Source: Streptomyces spiroverticillatus | GTDB lineage: Bacteria; Actinomycetota; Actinomycetes; Streptomycetales; Streptomycetaceae | Assembly (NCBI GenBank): GCA_014650415.1 | Contig: BMUX01000005.1 | Location: 310,001-374,000 of the forward strand | Direction of reading: 5' to 3' | Length of the DNA stretch: 64,000 nt | Notes under the pieces: generated by a model | The model's input: the letters and a program-made list of their open reading frames with translations, nothing else | Database searches by the model: none | Told to the model about the DNA's origin: nothing | Program-made: the position numbers and the translations under genes | Part shown: positions 50,492-59,420 of the stretch, in pieces | How positions within the stretch are numbered: the first letter of the stretch is position 1 | How the letters are laid out: every line of letters starts with the position of its first letter

Positions 50492-51066
50492 GGCACCGGG
50501 ATCGCGGGTGGTGGCTGGCGGAGCTGTCCGATCCGCTGTACGTGGTGTGCCCGAGGTGCGGGGGACGCGCAACGGTGGTCATGCGTCCCGGTCTGCCGGC
50601 CCGCAGGTACTGCACCGACCCGCTGTTCATGCCGCGTCGGCTGGTCTGCGCCGCCGGGTGCGGGGCGACGGCCGGCTGGGAGGCCCCGTTGGTGGGGCGG
50701 GCGCTGGTCGGGGTGACCATGGGCGGCACCGAGGATCCGTGCTTCGGGCGGCCGTTGTGGTTGCAGACGCGGTGCGCGGGGCGGGTGTTGTGGGCGTACA
50801 ACGAGGAGCATGTGGGTGTGCTGGCCGGGTACGTCGGCGCGCAGCTGCGGGAGCGGGGTTCGTCGAGCTCGACGGGGGCGATGATTCCGCGGCTTCCGCA
50901 CTGGATGAAGCGCGCCGAGAACCGTACCGACGTGCTGGCGGGTCTGGACCGGCTGCGGGACCTCGCGGGCCGGTCGGCGCCCGAGGAGCGGTCGGACGCG
51001 GCGTACGTACAGGGGGAACAGCCCCGGGAGCAGCGGAACGTGTACTTCGGGGGCGGCTCCTTCTAG
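50488..51066 (+). CDS. Hypothetical protein with zinc-ribbon-like Cys pairs
   Basis: 192 residues. CPRCGGRATVV and YCTDP...LVCAAGCGATAGW give two CxxC-type pairs, likely a zinc ribbon, in the first half; the remainder (WLQTRCAGRVLWAYNEEHVGVLAGYVGAQLRER) is helical. It matches a family of actinobacterial proteins of unknown function found beside other genes, not named here. Coupled to the PNPOx-like gene by GTGA overlap. Confidence 0.75.
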   Translation: MRHRDRGWWLAELSDPLYVVCPRCGGRATVVMRPGLPARRYCTDPLFMPRRLVCAAGCGATAGWEAPLVGRALVGVTMGGTEDPCFGRPLWLQTRCAGRVLWAYNEEHVGVLAGYVGAQLRERGSSSSTGAMIPRLPHWMKRAENRTDVLAGLDRLRDLAGRSAPEERSDAAYVQGEQPREQRNVYFGGGSF

Positions 51067-51109
51067 GGCGGGGAGCCGACTCGTACGAGGCCCGCTCGCT
51101 GTCGTGCCG

Positions 51110-51640
51110 TCACTTCCGTTCCGGCCAGAGGCTGACCGGCACCGTGCAGGACGTGCCTGCCGTGTCCGTGCCGTCGAGCTCGTCGGAGATGCGGCGCAGG
51201 GCGGCGACGAAGGCGTCGGCCGCCGCCGCGTCGCCCACGGCGGCGGACATGCGGGCGACCTCGGCGTCGACGATGGCCCGCCCCTGCCGTACCCCTTCGT
51301 GCCCCTGCTCCGTCAGCTCCAACAGGACGACGCGCTTGTGCACGGGGTGGGGTCTGCGGGTGATCCAGCCGAGGCGGTCGACCTGGGCGAGCGTCGTGTT
51401 CACGGTCTGCGGGGTGAGGCCCTGGCTGCGGGCGAGGTCCGCCGCCGAGAGGGGGGCGTGCTGCTGGAGGATCGCGGCGAGGGCGAGCTGATTGCAGGTG
51501 AGACCCAGTCCGGAGAGCCCGTCGTTGAGGGTCCGGTGCATGGACTGACTGGCCTTCCACAGTGCGTGGTGCAGCGTCTGCTGCCACGGGATCACGGGGG
51601 GATCCGCAGGTGGGGCGGGGGTCTGGTCTGCTGCCGGCAT
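51110..51640 (-). CDS. MarR family repressor, divergent from an MFS pump
   Basis: 176 residues. A winged HTH is present (LALAAILQQHAPLSAADLARSQGLTPQTVNTTLAQVDRLGWITRRPHPVHKRVVLLELTEQG) between N-terminal and C-terminal dimer helices. It is divergent from an EmrB-type efflux gene, and three dyads lie between them, so it is almost certainly the local repressor, relieved by a drug-like ligand. Confidence 0.93.
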   Translation of the reverse strand: MPAADQTPAPPADPPVIPWQQTLHHALWKASQSMHRTLNDGLSGLGLTCNQLALAAILQQHAPLSAADLARSQGLTPQTVNTTLAQVDRLGWITRRPHPVHKRVVLLELTEQGHEGVRQGRAIVDAEVARMSAAVGDAAAADAFVAALRRISDELDGTDTAGTSCTVPVSLWPERK

Positions 51641-51691
51641 GGGTGTGCTCCTCGGGTGACGTGCTGTCGATCCTAGCCGTGACCCATCCCC

Positions 51692-51746
51692 TTCGCAGTG
51701 CTGCGAATGAGTTATCAGTAGTCCTGATAATGTCGCAGCACTGCGA
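51692..51746. promoter_or_regulatory. Three tandem dyads between MarR and MFS genes
   Basis: Site A TTCGCAGTGCTGCGAA (51692-51707) and site C TCGCAGCACTGCGA (51733-51746) share the CGCAG/CTGCG arms. Site B between them is TTATCAG (51712-51718) with CTGATAA (51724-51730). A and C look like two MarR operators; B is a different dyad, perhaps for another regulator or part of the core promoters. Confidence 0.75.
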
Positions 51747-51766
51747 ATGAGAAAGAAGGCACACCC

Positions 51767-53389
51767 GTGTCCGCGACACCCGCCCCTCCCGCTACACCCC
51801 CCACACCCCCCGCGGCCGCGCGGCCCGCCATGACGGTGGCGCTCGCCTGCCTGGGGGTCTTCGCGTCGTACATCCCGATCGGCGGAGTCGCCGTCTCGCT
51901 GCCCAGCATCCAGCGCGGGCTGGGGGCCTCCACCACCGATCTCCAGTGGATCACCGACGCCTTCATCCTGACGACGGCGGCGTTCATCCTCACCTTCGGC
52001 CTGCTCGGCGACCTCTACGGCCGCAAGAAGGTGTACCTGGCGGGCCTGGCCTTCTTCGCCGTCGGTTCCACGGTCAGCCTCACCGCGAACAGTTCCCCGC
52101 AGGTCTGGGTGGGCCAGGCGCTCTCCGGAGTCGGTGCCGCCGCGCTGCTCACCTCGACGCTGGCGCTGATCAGCCACGTCCACCCGGACTTCCGGACCCG
52201 TGCCAAGGCCGTCGCCGCCTGGGTGGCGACCCTGGGCCTCGGCATGTCGCTCGGCCCGTTGGTCAGCGGGACGATCCTGGAAGCGGCGAGCTGGCCCTGG
52301 GTGTTCCTGCCGGGCCTGGTCGTCGCCGTGGCCGGCCTCGTCGCGGGCGCCCTCCTGCTGGAGGACTCGCGCGCCGCGCACGGCCGCGCCATCGACATCC
52401 CGGGCCAGATCGCGGCGGTCGTCGCCATCGCCGCACTCGTGTACGGCGTCATCGAGGGCGGTGCGGCGGGCTGGGGCGACACCACGGTCGTGACCGCGTT
52501 CGTCGTCGCGGCCGTCGGACTGGTCGCCTTCGTCGCCGTCGAACTGCGGTCGGCCTCGCCGATGCTGTCCATGCGGCTGTTCCGCTCGCGTGCCTTCAGC
52601 GGCGCGGGCGCCGTCATCATGCTGGCGCTGTTCGCGCAGGTCGGACTGGTCTTCGCGCTCAGCCTGTTCTTCGGTACGGTCCAGCACCTGTCGGCCCTGG
52701 AGATCGGCTGGCGCTTCCTCGCGCTCAACGGATTCGCGGTGATCCTGGGCCCGGTCGTGGGCCGGCTCATGGGCCGCGTGGCGCCCGGACTGATCCTGGC
52801 CGCGGGGCTCGTGGTCACGGCGGCGGGCACGTTCTGGCTCAACACCCTTCAGGCGGACACCGGTGCGGGCACGGTGATCGTGATCCTCGCGGTCATCGGC
52901 GCCGGGTTCTCCTTCGTGATGACGCCCATCACCGCGATCGCCGTGAGCAGCGTCCCGCACCACCTGGCGGGCATGGCCGGAGCGGGCAGCAACACCCTGC
53001 GCCAGGTCGGCGGCGCGCTGGGCCCCGCCGTCTTCGGCGTCGTCCTCACCAGCCACACCGTGAACTCCCTGCCCGGCAACCTCGCCGCAGCAGGGCTGAA
53101 CGCCGCCGACCAGCGGTACGTGGTCGACGCCGTGACCTCGCAGGGCCTCGGTGCAGCGGGACACCTCGGCCTGGACGCCGGGGCGACCGGGCGGGCGCTG
53201 GACGCGTTCGGCACCAGTTTCAGCGGTGCGCTGCACGTCTGCACCACGATCGGCGGGGTGGGCCTGCTGGTCGCCGCCGCGATCACCGTGATCTTCATCG
53301 GCGTGCGCAGGCCGTCGGGGGAGGGCCGCAAGGTCGCCGCGAGCACTGCGGCACGCACGGCCCCGGAAGTGGTGGCGGAGACCGCCTGA
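51767..53389 (+). CDS. MFS drug-efflux transporter (EmrB/QacA, DHA2 type)
   Basis: 540 residues from a GTG with AGAAGG upstream. About 14 membrane helices. The DHA2 pattern is clear: STTDLQWITDAFILTTAAFILTFGLLGDLYGRKKVYL (motif A GxLxDxxGRKK-like) and motif C GMSLGPLVSGTILEAASWPWVF. Proton-driven export of hydrophobic drugs is expected. It is controlled by the divergent MarR. A very strong hairpin follows. Confidence 0.93.
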   Translation: MSATPAPPATPPTPPAAARPAMTVALACLGVFASYIPIGGVAVSLPSIQRGLGASTTDLQWITDAFILTTAAFILTFGLLGDLYGRKKVYLAGLAFFAVGSTVSLTANSSPQVWVGQALSGVGAAALLTSTLALISHVHPDFRTRAKAVAAWVATLGLGMSLGPLVSGTILEAASWPWVFLPGLVVAVAGLVAGALLLEDSRAAHGRAIDIPGQIAAVVAIAALVYGVIEGGAAGWGDTTVVTAFVVAAVGLVAFVAVELRSASPMLSMRLFRSRAFSGAGAVIMLALFAQVGLVFALSLFFGTVQHLSALEIGWRFLALNGFAVILGPVVGRLMGRVAPGLILAAGLVVTAAGTFWLNTLQADTGAGTVIVILAVIGAGFSFVMTPITAIAVSSVPHHLAGMAGAGSNTLRQVGGALGPAVFGVVLTSHTVNSLPGNLAAAGLNAADQRYVVDAVTSQGLGAAGHLGLDAGATGRALDAFGTSFSGALHVCTTIGGVGLLVAAAITVIFIGVRRPSGEGRKVAASTAARTAPEVVAETA

Positions 53390-53405
53390 GCGGACGCGGG
53401 CGGAC

Positions 53406-53451
53406 GGCATGACCCCCGCCCGGCCCACCTGGGCCGGGCGGGGGTCATGCC
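53406..53451. terminator. 22-bp-stem bidirectional terminator overlapping a stop codon
   Basis: Left arm 53406-53427 and right arm 53430-53451 are exact reverse complements with a 2-nt loop (CC). It lies between the convergent MFS and esterase genes and contains the TGA (53447-53445) of the latter. Confidence 0.85.
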
Positions 53452-54701
53452 GTGGGGTGGGGGAAGGGCTCGGACGGGGATGAGGCGGCGATGTAGGCGA
53501 GGCCGTCGTAGGTGGCGGTCAGGGTGACCGGGGTGTGGTGCAGGTGGTAGGTCCAGCGGGGGACCATCGCACCGAAGCTGCGGTGGGGGTGGGGGACGGC
53601 GGCCCATGCCCGGACCGGTTCGGGGGCCGTGCGCAGGTCCAGGAAGTGGTCGGTGGGGGTGGCCGAGGCGAGTTGGGCCTCGACGGTGTTGGGTGCGGGC
53701 GGGCCGATCCGGTGGGAGGGGACTTTCGCGTCACGGGTCCGGGCACGGCGGTTTTGCCAGGGGCCCGGCAGGGTGCGGCGGGCGCGGAAGGCGCCGCTGC
53801 CGAAGAGGAGGGCCAGGGCGTAGTAGGCGTCGCCGTGGCGGTCGCGGAGGTGGCTGCCGAGGGGGCGGAGTGCGCCGCCGCCGTGATGGGTGGTGCCGAT
53901 GTGGCCGTTGTGGGCCCAGAGGGCGATCTTCGCGGAGGGCTCGGCCTCCAGGGCGTCGGCCATGTACCGGTCGCGGACGGCGAAGACGGTCTGCTCGGGG
54001 TCGGTGTGCTGCCGGGGGCGGGTGACGAGGTCGGCGGCCCGGACCAGATTGCGGGCGTGCCGCGCGGCGTCGGAACCGTACGGAGTGAGGAGGCGGGACA
54101 GTTCCTCGGCCCCGCGTACCAGTTGTCGTTCGGGGTCGGGCTGTGAGCCGGGGTGTGCGGTGGCGAGGGTGTGCAGAGGGGCGAGCAGGGCGGTGGCGCG
54201 GTTCCGTTCCGGGGCGGGGAGGCGGCCGAGGAGGGTGTCGAGTGCGGTGAGGGAGGGGCCGCACTTCTGCGGGTCGATGCCGAGGAAGCGGACCCGTTCG
54301 GATGCGGGCCGTTGTCTGTTGTACGTGCGCATCCACTCGACCATGGCCAGGACTTCGCGGGTCTGCCAGGTCCAGAAACCGAGCCCGGCGACGGCCTGTT
54401 CCGCGCTGCCGACGCCGGACCGGACATACGCGTCCACGGCGGGGGCGGCGGACTCGCTGGCCTCCATGGCGAGCGCGGTGCAGCCCAACTCGCGCACGAG
54501 GAACGCCAGTAGGCGGTGCTTCAGTCGGAAGAACTCGCGGGTGCCGTGCGTGGCCTCGCCGAGGCCGATGATCCGTACGCCGTCGAGGACCTGGCGCAGG
54601 GGCTGGAGGTCGGTGGTGGGCGCGTCGGCGGACAGGGAGCGGAGAGGGACGGCCGCGCGGGCCAGCGAGGCGGTCGTCGGGTCGGGGGAGGGGAGAGGCA
54701 T
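53445..54701 (-). CDS. Erythromycin-esterase-like protein
   Basis: 418 residues. The Ere signature RIIGLGEATHGTREFFRLKHRLLAFLVRELGCTALAMEASES has the catalytic His and Glu, and LWAHNGHIGTTHHGGG has the second conserved His. These residues are required for macrolide lactone hydrolysis in EreB. Many streptomycete homologues have no proven macrolide activity and may act on other esters. Its 3' end runs into the strong hairpin. It is upstream-adjacent to the fabF-like gene in the same direction (113 bp). Confidence 0.88.
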   Translation of the reverse strand: MPLPSPDPTTASLARAAVPLRSLSADAPTTDLQPLRQVLDGVRIIGLGEATHGTREFFRLKHRLLAFLVRELGCTALAMEASESAAPAVDAYVRSGVGSAEQAVAGLGFWTWQTREVLAMVEWMRTYNRQRPASERVRFLGIDPQKCGPSLTALDTLLGRLPAPERNRATALLAPLHTLATAHPGSQPDPERQLVRGAEELSRLLTPYGSDAARHARNLVRAADLVTRPRQHTDPEQTVFAVRDRYMADALEAEPSAKIALWAHNGHIGTTHHGGGALRPLGSHLRDRHGDAYYALALLFGSGAFRARRTLPGPWQNRRARTRDAKVPSHRIGPPAPNTVEAQLASATPTDHFLDLRTAPEPVRAWAAVPHPHRSFGAMVPRWTYHLHHTPVTLTATYDGLAYIAASSPSEPFPHPTA

Positions 54702-54814
54702 GCCACGGGACGGTAGTCGTCCCGGTGAGCATGTGGAGAAGGGCTGCGAGGGGGTGGCGCGAAGTAGGTGCCGGGGGGCGCTCGCGCGGCGGGGGGCTGG
54801 TCAGGTCGTGAGGA

Positions 54815-56026
54815 TCAGGGCGTGAAGATCAGGGCCACGTTGTGGCCGCCGAAGCCGAAGGAGTTGGCGAGGGCGGCTTTCCAGGGGCCCTTCCTCGGGG
54901 TGTTCTGGATGACGTCCAGGTCGATTCGGGGGTCGAGGCGGTCGAGGTTGCGGACCGCCGGGGCCAGGCCGTCGCGGAGGGAGAGGAGGGCGGAGAGGGC
55001 GCCCACCGTTCCGGAGGCGCCCAGCATGTGGCCGGTCATGGACTTTGTCGCCGTGACGGAGGCGTGCGTGCCGATTGCGGTGCGGATCGCTTCCGCCTCT
55101 GCCAGGTCGCCGGATGCGGTGGAGGTGGCGTGGGCGTGGATGTGGCCGATGCTGGTGGGGGAGATGTACGCGTCGCGCAGGGCGGCCTGGATGGCCTGGA
55201 TCTGGCCGGCCGGGTCCGAGGCAGTGATGTGCTGCGCGCTGGAGGTCACCGCGCTGCCCGCCAGCGTTCCGTACGTACGGGGGTTGCGGCGGGCCCGTGC
55301 GAAGTCGGCGCGTTCGAGGACCGTGACGGCGGCTCCCTCGCCCATCACGAAGCCGCTGCGGTCCACGTCGAAGGGGCGGGAGACCGTCTCCGGGTCGGCG
55401 GAGTGGGGGGAGAGCGCCTTCATCTGGGCGAAGGCGGCGAGGGTGAAGGGGTGCACGCAGGCCTCCGTGCCGCCCGCGACGACGACGTCCGCCCGGCCCG
55501 CCCTGATCAGGTCGAGGCCCATGGAGAGGGCTTCGGCCCCCGACGCGCACGCGCTGACCGGGGTCCGGGCCCCGCCCTTCGCGCCCAGGTCCATGCTGAC
55601 CCACGCGGCGGGTCCGTTCGGCATCAGCATCGGGACGGTGAAGGGGGAGAGCCTTCGGGGGCCGGACCGCTCGAACACGTCGTCCTGGCCGAGCGTGGTC
55701 AGAACGCCGCCCGTTCCGGTGCCGATCACCACCGCCAGCCGTTCGGGCTCCACCTCCGGCGCACCCGCGTCCCGCCACGCCTCCCGCGCGACCAGCAGCG
55801 CCAACTGCTCGCCCCGGTCCAGCTTCCGGGCCTCCGGACGCGGCAGGAGTGCGGCCGGGTCCTCGGTCAGCGTGGCCGCTATCCGTACGGGCGAGTCCTC
55901 GGCCCAGTCCTCCGTCAGGGCGCGGACCCCCGAACGGCCCGCCAGCATGCCCGCCCAGGTCGACTCCGCGTCCGCGCCCAGTGGGGTCATCGCCCCGATT
56001 CCGGTCACCCACACCTGGTCGTCCAT
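54815..56026 (-). CDS. fabF: Beta-ketoacyl-ACP synthase II (FabF-type)
   Basis: 403 residues from ATG 56026 (GGGAG upstream). The active-site Cys is in SACASGAEALSMG, and the catalytic His residues are in HAHATSTASGD and KSMTGHMLGASG; the Cys-His-His triad is complete. It condenses malonyl-ACP with acyl-ACP. No ACP, FabH, FabD or PKS genes are adjacent, so this is an isolated extra copy rather than the housekeeping fab operon or a polyketide cluster. N-terminal MDDQVWVTGIGAMTPLG is standard. Confidence 0.93.
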   Translation of the reverse strand: MDDQVWVTGIGAMTPLGADAESTWAGMLAGRSGVRALTEDWAEDSPVRIAATLTEDPAALLPRPEARKLDRGEQLALLVAREAWRDAGAPEVEPERLAVVIGTGTGGVLTTLGQDDVFERSGPRRLSPFTVPMLMPNGPAAWVSMDLGAKGGARTPVSACASGAEALSMGLDLIRAGRADVVVAGGTEACVHPFTLAAFAQMKALSPHSADPETVSRPFDVDRSGFVMGEGAAVTVLERADFARARRNPRTYGTLAGSAVTSSAQHITASDPAGQIQAIQAALRDAYISPTSIGHIHAHATSTASGDLAEAEAIRTAIGTHASVTATKSMTGHMLGASGTVGALSALLSLRDGLAPAVRNLDRLDPRIDLDVIQNTPRKGPWKAALANSFGFGGHNVALIFTP

Positions 56027-56130
56027 GCTGTGCTCCCTCGACATCGTCTTGTTCGCTTCGTACACACGGGATGCGAGATCGCCCGTGTGGCTCACAGGAG
56101 TCTGTCAAGGAGAGGGCGGGCGGATGGGTG

Positions 56131-57081
56131 TCAGGGGTGTTGATTCGGCGGCTCGGGATTTGTTGAGTGCAGACAATTGCCTGCGAAGGCCAGGGAGTGG
56201 TCGAAGACGGCCTCCACCGTCGTGTCCGGTACGCCGTGCCAGCCGTGGTCGGCGTGCGGGACCGTCCAGAGGTCGACGGGGGAGCGCGATGTTTCGCGCA
56301 GGGCCGCCGCCAGGGACGTGCTGTGCGAGCAGTCGACCATCGTGTCCGCCTCGCCGTGGATCAGGAGGAAGGGCGGGGCGGCGGGATGCACGAGGAAGAG
56401 GGGGCTCGCCTCGCGGGCGCGGCCCGGGAGCTTGGTCGGGGCGCCGCCGAGCAGGAGTGCTTCGGGAGTTGCCGGGTTCTCCCGGGTGAAGGGGCCGCGC
56501 GGCGAAGTCAGGTCGCTCGGGCCGTACCAGACCACCGCCCCCGCGAGCCCCGGCGCGGTGAGGGCCAGCAGTGAGGCGAGGTGGCCGCCCGCCGACTCCC
56601 CCCACACCACCGTCCGGCCCGGGTCGACGCCCAACTCCGTCCCGCGCAGAGTGAGCCAGCGCAGCGCGGCGTGCAGGTCGTCGAGCGGGGCGGGGAACGT
56701 GGCCTCGCCGCTCAGCCGGTAGTCCGCGCAGGCCACCGCGAAGCCCGCCGCCGCGATGCGGGCGAAGGGGCCCGGGGACCAGCCGCGCGTCCGGAATCCC
56801 ATGTCGTCGCGCCGCCCGCGCCGCCACGCGCCGCCGTGGACGAAGAGGACGAGGGGTGCGGGGGAGGGCGTCTCGGGGAGCCAGAGGTCGAGTTCGAGGG
56901 GGCGGCCGCCGGGGACCTCGGCGTACGGGACACCGCGCAACTGCCGTACGGAGGAAGGGATTCCGGGCAGTGGGGCGTGATCGGGGTGCGGGGCGGCGAT
57001 CAGGTCCCGTACGGAGGGTTCCCGTACGGACGACTTCTGTGCGGGCGGAGTCGATTTCTGTGCGGGCGGAGTCGGTGTCAC
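56131..57081 (-). CDS. Alpha/beta hydrolase-3 (HSL-type esterase)
   Basis: 316 residues. The oxyanion HGGAWRRG motif, nucleophile GESAGGHLASL, and the terminal Asp/His (LIHGEADTMV, HADHGWHG) give a full triad of the hormone-sensitive-lipase-like esterases. The GTG at 57081 overlaps the TGA of the cupin gene (GTGA), and a second in-frame GTG lies at 57093. It is cotranscribed with the cupin and probably regulated by the divergent MarR at 57842. Substrate unknown. Confidence 0.9.
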   Translation of the reverse strand: MTPTPPAQKSTPPAQKSSVREPSVRDLIAAPHPDHAPLPGIPSSVRQLRGVPYAEVPGGRPLELDLWLPETPSPAPLVLFVHGGAWRRGRRDDMGFRTRGWSPGPFARIAAAGFAVACADYRLSGEATFPAPLDDLHAALRWLTLRGTELGVDPGRTVVWGESAGGHLASLLALTAPGLAGAVVWYGPSDLTSPRGPFTRENPATPEALLLGGAPTKLPGRAREASPLFLVHPAAPPFLLIHGEADTMVDCSHSTSLAAALRETSRSPVDLWTVPHADHGWHGVPDTTVEAVFDHSLAFAGNCLHSTNPEPPNQHP

Positions 57082-57635
57082 CGGGTCCGCCACTCGTGCT
57101 CCCGAAGGAAGCGCACGTCGAACTGCTCCGGCACGCTGCCGAACTTGTGCGGCTCCGGGACCACCGGCTCGCGCGGCAGGCCGAGCGCGTCGGCCGGAGC
57201 GCCGAGCGTCTCGAAGAACCGCTCGAAGGTGCCACCGGGACCCGCCGCGACACCGACGACCTGGCTGTGGTGGCGCTCCATGCGGTACGCGTGTGCGCAG
57301 TTCTTCGGTACGAAGCCGAAGTCGCCCGGCGTGAGCAGTTTCTCCTGCTGGACGCCCTCGGTGTCCTCGACGAACAGGCGCACCGCGCCCTGTGTGACGT
57401 AGAAGATCTCGTGGGTGTCGGCGTGCACATGTGCCGGGATGATGTCGCCCTTCGGGCCTTCCACGGTGAAGAAGTTGAAGGTGTTCTCGGTCTGCTCGCC
57501 GCCCGCGTAGACCGTGATCAGGTCGCCGAAGAGGTGCGCGCGGTCGCCGTCGCCCTTCTCGATGAAGTACGGCTTCGTGGGGTCGGCGGGTATCCGGGAC
57601 GCGGTGCGGTAGCGGGTGGCGTACTCGATGGTCAT
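57078..57635 (-). CDS. Cupin-domain protein (quercetin-dioxygenase-like)
   Basis: 185 residues from ATG 57635 (AAGGGG upstream). The metal-binding cupin motif HVHADTHEIFYVTQGAVRLFVED (HxH...E) and the second motif PKNCAHAYRMERHHSQVVG resemble bacterial quercetin 2,3-dioxygenases. Coupled to the downstream esterase. A perfect 9-bp-arm dyad lies 33 bp upstream of the start, likely the operator of the divergent MarR protein. Confidence 0.9.
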   Translation of the reverse strand: MTIEYATRYRTASRIPADPTKPYFIEKGDGDRAHLFGDLITVYAGGEQTENTFNFFTVEGPKGDIIPAHVHADTHEIFYVTQGAVRLFVEDTEGVQQEKLLTPGDFGFVPKNCAHAYRMERHHSQVVGVAAGPGGTFERFFETLGAPADALGLPREPVVPEPHKFGSVPEQFDVRFLREHEWRTR

Positions 57636-57667
57636 GCGGACCCCTTGCGTCGTCCGGTGGCGATGGA

Positions 57668-57686
57668 ATGTCAGGCAGCCTGACAT
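57668..57686. promoter_or_regulatory. MarR operator: perfect dyad ATGTCAGGC-A-GCCTGACAT
   Basis: Two perfect 9-bp arms around a central A (57668-57676, 57678-57686), located between the cupin start (57635, leftward) and the MarR start (57842, rightward). The spacing is suited to blocking the cupin-esterase promoter. Confidence 0.75.
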
Positions 57687-57841
57687 AGAGGGGAGGTGAG
57701 GGGCAAGCCGTGTGAAGGGAGTTCGTCGGCGCGGATACGATTTCGGTCCCCGCCCGCGTCCACCTGAGCCCGCGTCCGCCCGAGCCCAAGCCCACCCGAG
57801 CCCGGCTCGGACGCCGCTTACCCGAGGAATTGCCGCAGCCC

Positions 57842-58273
57842 ATGCCCCCGACCCGCCGCCACAGCTTTCCGCACCTGCTCAGCGATGCCCGGCGCTGGTT
57901 CGAGGAAGGGCTGCTGGCCGCGCTGGAGGAGGCCGGCGTCGCGCGCGTGTCGCCGACGCAGGTGCAGCTGTTCGCCGTACTCGACGAGGACGGCACGACG
58001 GTGTCGGAGCTGGCCCGGCGCATGGGCGTCACCCGGCAGACCGCCCACCAGGCGGTGCACGGGCTGATCGCGGCCGGCCTGCTCGAACAGCTCCCCGACC
58101 CCGCCTCCGCCCGGCGGCGCCTGGTCCGGCGGACCGAGGAGGGCGAGCGCACGCACCGCAGGGCCGAGGCGGTGCTCGCCCGGCTGGAGCGGGAACTCGC
58201 GGACCGGATCGGCGCGGACGCGGTCGCCGCGCTGCGGGCGGCACTGGAAATGGACTGGGGGAGTCCGGTCTAG
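57842..58273 (+). CDS. MarR family transcriptional regulator
   Basis: 143 residues from ATG 57842. The winged HTH (LFAVLDEDGTTVSELARRMGVTRQTAHQAVHGLIAAGLLEQLPDPASARRRLVRRTEEGERTHRRAEA) is typical. It is divergent from the cupin-esterase operon with a perfect dyad between them, so it probably represses that operon. Convergent with another MarR gene 10 bp away. Confidence 0.9.
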   Translation: MPPTRRHSFPHLLSDARRWFEEGLLAALEEAGVARVSPTQVQLFAVLDEDGTTVSELARRMGVTRQTAHQAVHGLIAAGLLEQLPDPASARRRLVRRTEEGERTHRRAEAVLARLERELADRIGADAVAALRAALEMDWGSPV

Positions 58274-58283
58274 GAGTGGGCGC

Positions 58284-58721
58284 CTATGCCTGCGGGCGCA
58301 GTTCCTCGCTCAAGGTGTTCAGCGCACGCAGGAAGCCACGGCGGTCGGCGGCCGGGAGCGCGGCGAGCGTGCGGTCCTCGCCCGCACGGATCTCCGTACG
58401 TACGGAACGGAGCACCTCGCGTCCCTCCTCGGTGATCGACAGCAGCCGTACGCGGCGGTCGGCCGGGTCCGGCAGGCGTGAGATCAGCCCGGCCTCCTGG
58501 AGTTTGTCCAGGGTGGAGATGATGCGCGTCTTGTCCGCGCCGATGACCTCGCACAGCGCCGCCTGCGTGCGCACCGGGCCGTCGCCGAGTGCGCCCAGCA
58601 CCGTATAGCCCCACATGGTGAGGTCGTGGGCGGCGAGGACCGGCAGCTCCGCCTTGACGAGGGAATTGAGCAGCGGCTGGAGCATGGCGGCGAGGTCGCG
58701 GCTCCGGAGGTCGTCGGTCAT
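58284..58721 (-). CDS. MarR family transcriptional regulator
   Basis: 145 residues from ATG 58721. The HTH-wing pattern is VRTQAALCEVIGADKTRIISTLDKLQEAGLISRLPDPADRRVRLLSITEEGREVLRSV, close to the DNA-binding core of MarR/HosA types. It is convergent with the preceding MarR and divergent from the TIGR03086 gene 51 bp away, which is its likely target. Confidence 0.9.
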   Translation of the reverse strand: MTDDLRSRDLAAMLQPLLNSLVKAELPVLAAHDLTMWGYTVLGALGDGPVRTQAALCEVIGADKTRIISTLDKLQEAGLISRLPDPADRRVRLLSITEEGREVLRSVRTEIRAGEDRTLAALPAADRRGFLRALNTLSEELRPQA

Positions 58722-58772
58722 GGGCGCATGGTAGTCGTTGACAGATGGTAGGCGGCGGTGGATCGTAAGCGC

Positions 58773-59375
58773 ATGCGTATGAATGGGGAGCTGATCGCGC
58801 GGGATGCCGAGGCCGTACGAGTGAGCCTCGAGGTGGTGTCGAGGGTGCGCGCTGCGGATCTCGGCCGGCCGACTCCGTGCGCGGCGTGGACCCTGCGCGA
58901 CCTGCTGGCCCACATGACCGCGCAGCACGAGGGGTTCGCGGCGGCGGCGCGGGGAGAGGGCGGGGCGGAGGTGTGGCGGCCGCGGGCGGACGCGAGCGAT
59001 CCCGTCGGGGCGTACGAGGCCGCGGCGGGGCGGGTGCTGGCGGCCTTCGCGGAGCTGGGCGTGCTCGGACGGCCGTTCCTGCTGCCGGAGATCGACCCCG
59101 AGCGGCCCGTTCCCGGGGTGCGCGCGGTGGGCTTCCATCTGGTCGACTACGTGGTGCATGCGTGGGACGTGGCCCGGAGCCTGGGGGGCGGGGTGGAGTT
59201 CGGGGCCGAGGTGCTCGACGCTGCGCTCGCCGTGGCCCGGAAGGTGCCCGAGGGGGACGCCCGGACGGCGCCGGGTGCGGCCTTCGCGCCCGGGGTCGCG
59301 TACTCGTCGGCGGGCGGCACGGCGTTGGGCGAGATCCTGGCGCGCCTCGGGCGGGACCCCGGCCGTGATCTCTGA
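58773..59375 (+). CDS. TIGR03086 / mycothiol-dependent DinB-like protein
   Basis: 200 residues. The metal-binding DinB-like fold is visible in RPTPCAAWTLRDLLAHMTAQHEGFAAA (first His) and GFHLVDYVVHAWDVARSL (second). The family resembles mycothiol-dependent maleylpyruvate isomerase and mycothiol transferases. Start uncertain: ATG 58773 or 58779, GTG 58758. Divergent from the MarR gene. Role likely thiol-dependent detoxification (inference). Confidence 0.85.
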   Translation: MRMNGELIARDAEAVRVSLEVVSRVRAADLGRPTPCAAWTLRDLLAHMTAQHEGFAAAARGEGGAEVWRPRADASDPVGAYEAAAGRVLAAFAELGVLGRPFLLPEIDPERPVPGVRAVGFHLVDYVVHAWDVARSLGGGVEFGAEVLDAALAVARKVPEGDARTAPGAAFAPGVAYSSAGGTALGEILARLGRDPGRDL

Positions 59376-59420
59376 GCCTGCGAGCCGATTTATCCTGGGC
59401 TGACCGGGTACGCGCCCACA

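Noticed and set aside
54815..56026. FabF as part of a polyketide or fatty-acid cluster
   Set aside because: No ACP, chain-length factor, acyltransferase or other fab/PKS gene is within the window.
56160..56180. Possible further parS-like site (TTGTTGAGTGCAGACAAT)
   Set aside because: Only the outer TTG/CAA bases match; the GTCCGCGGAC core is absent.
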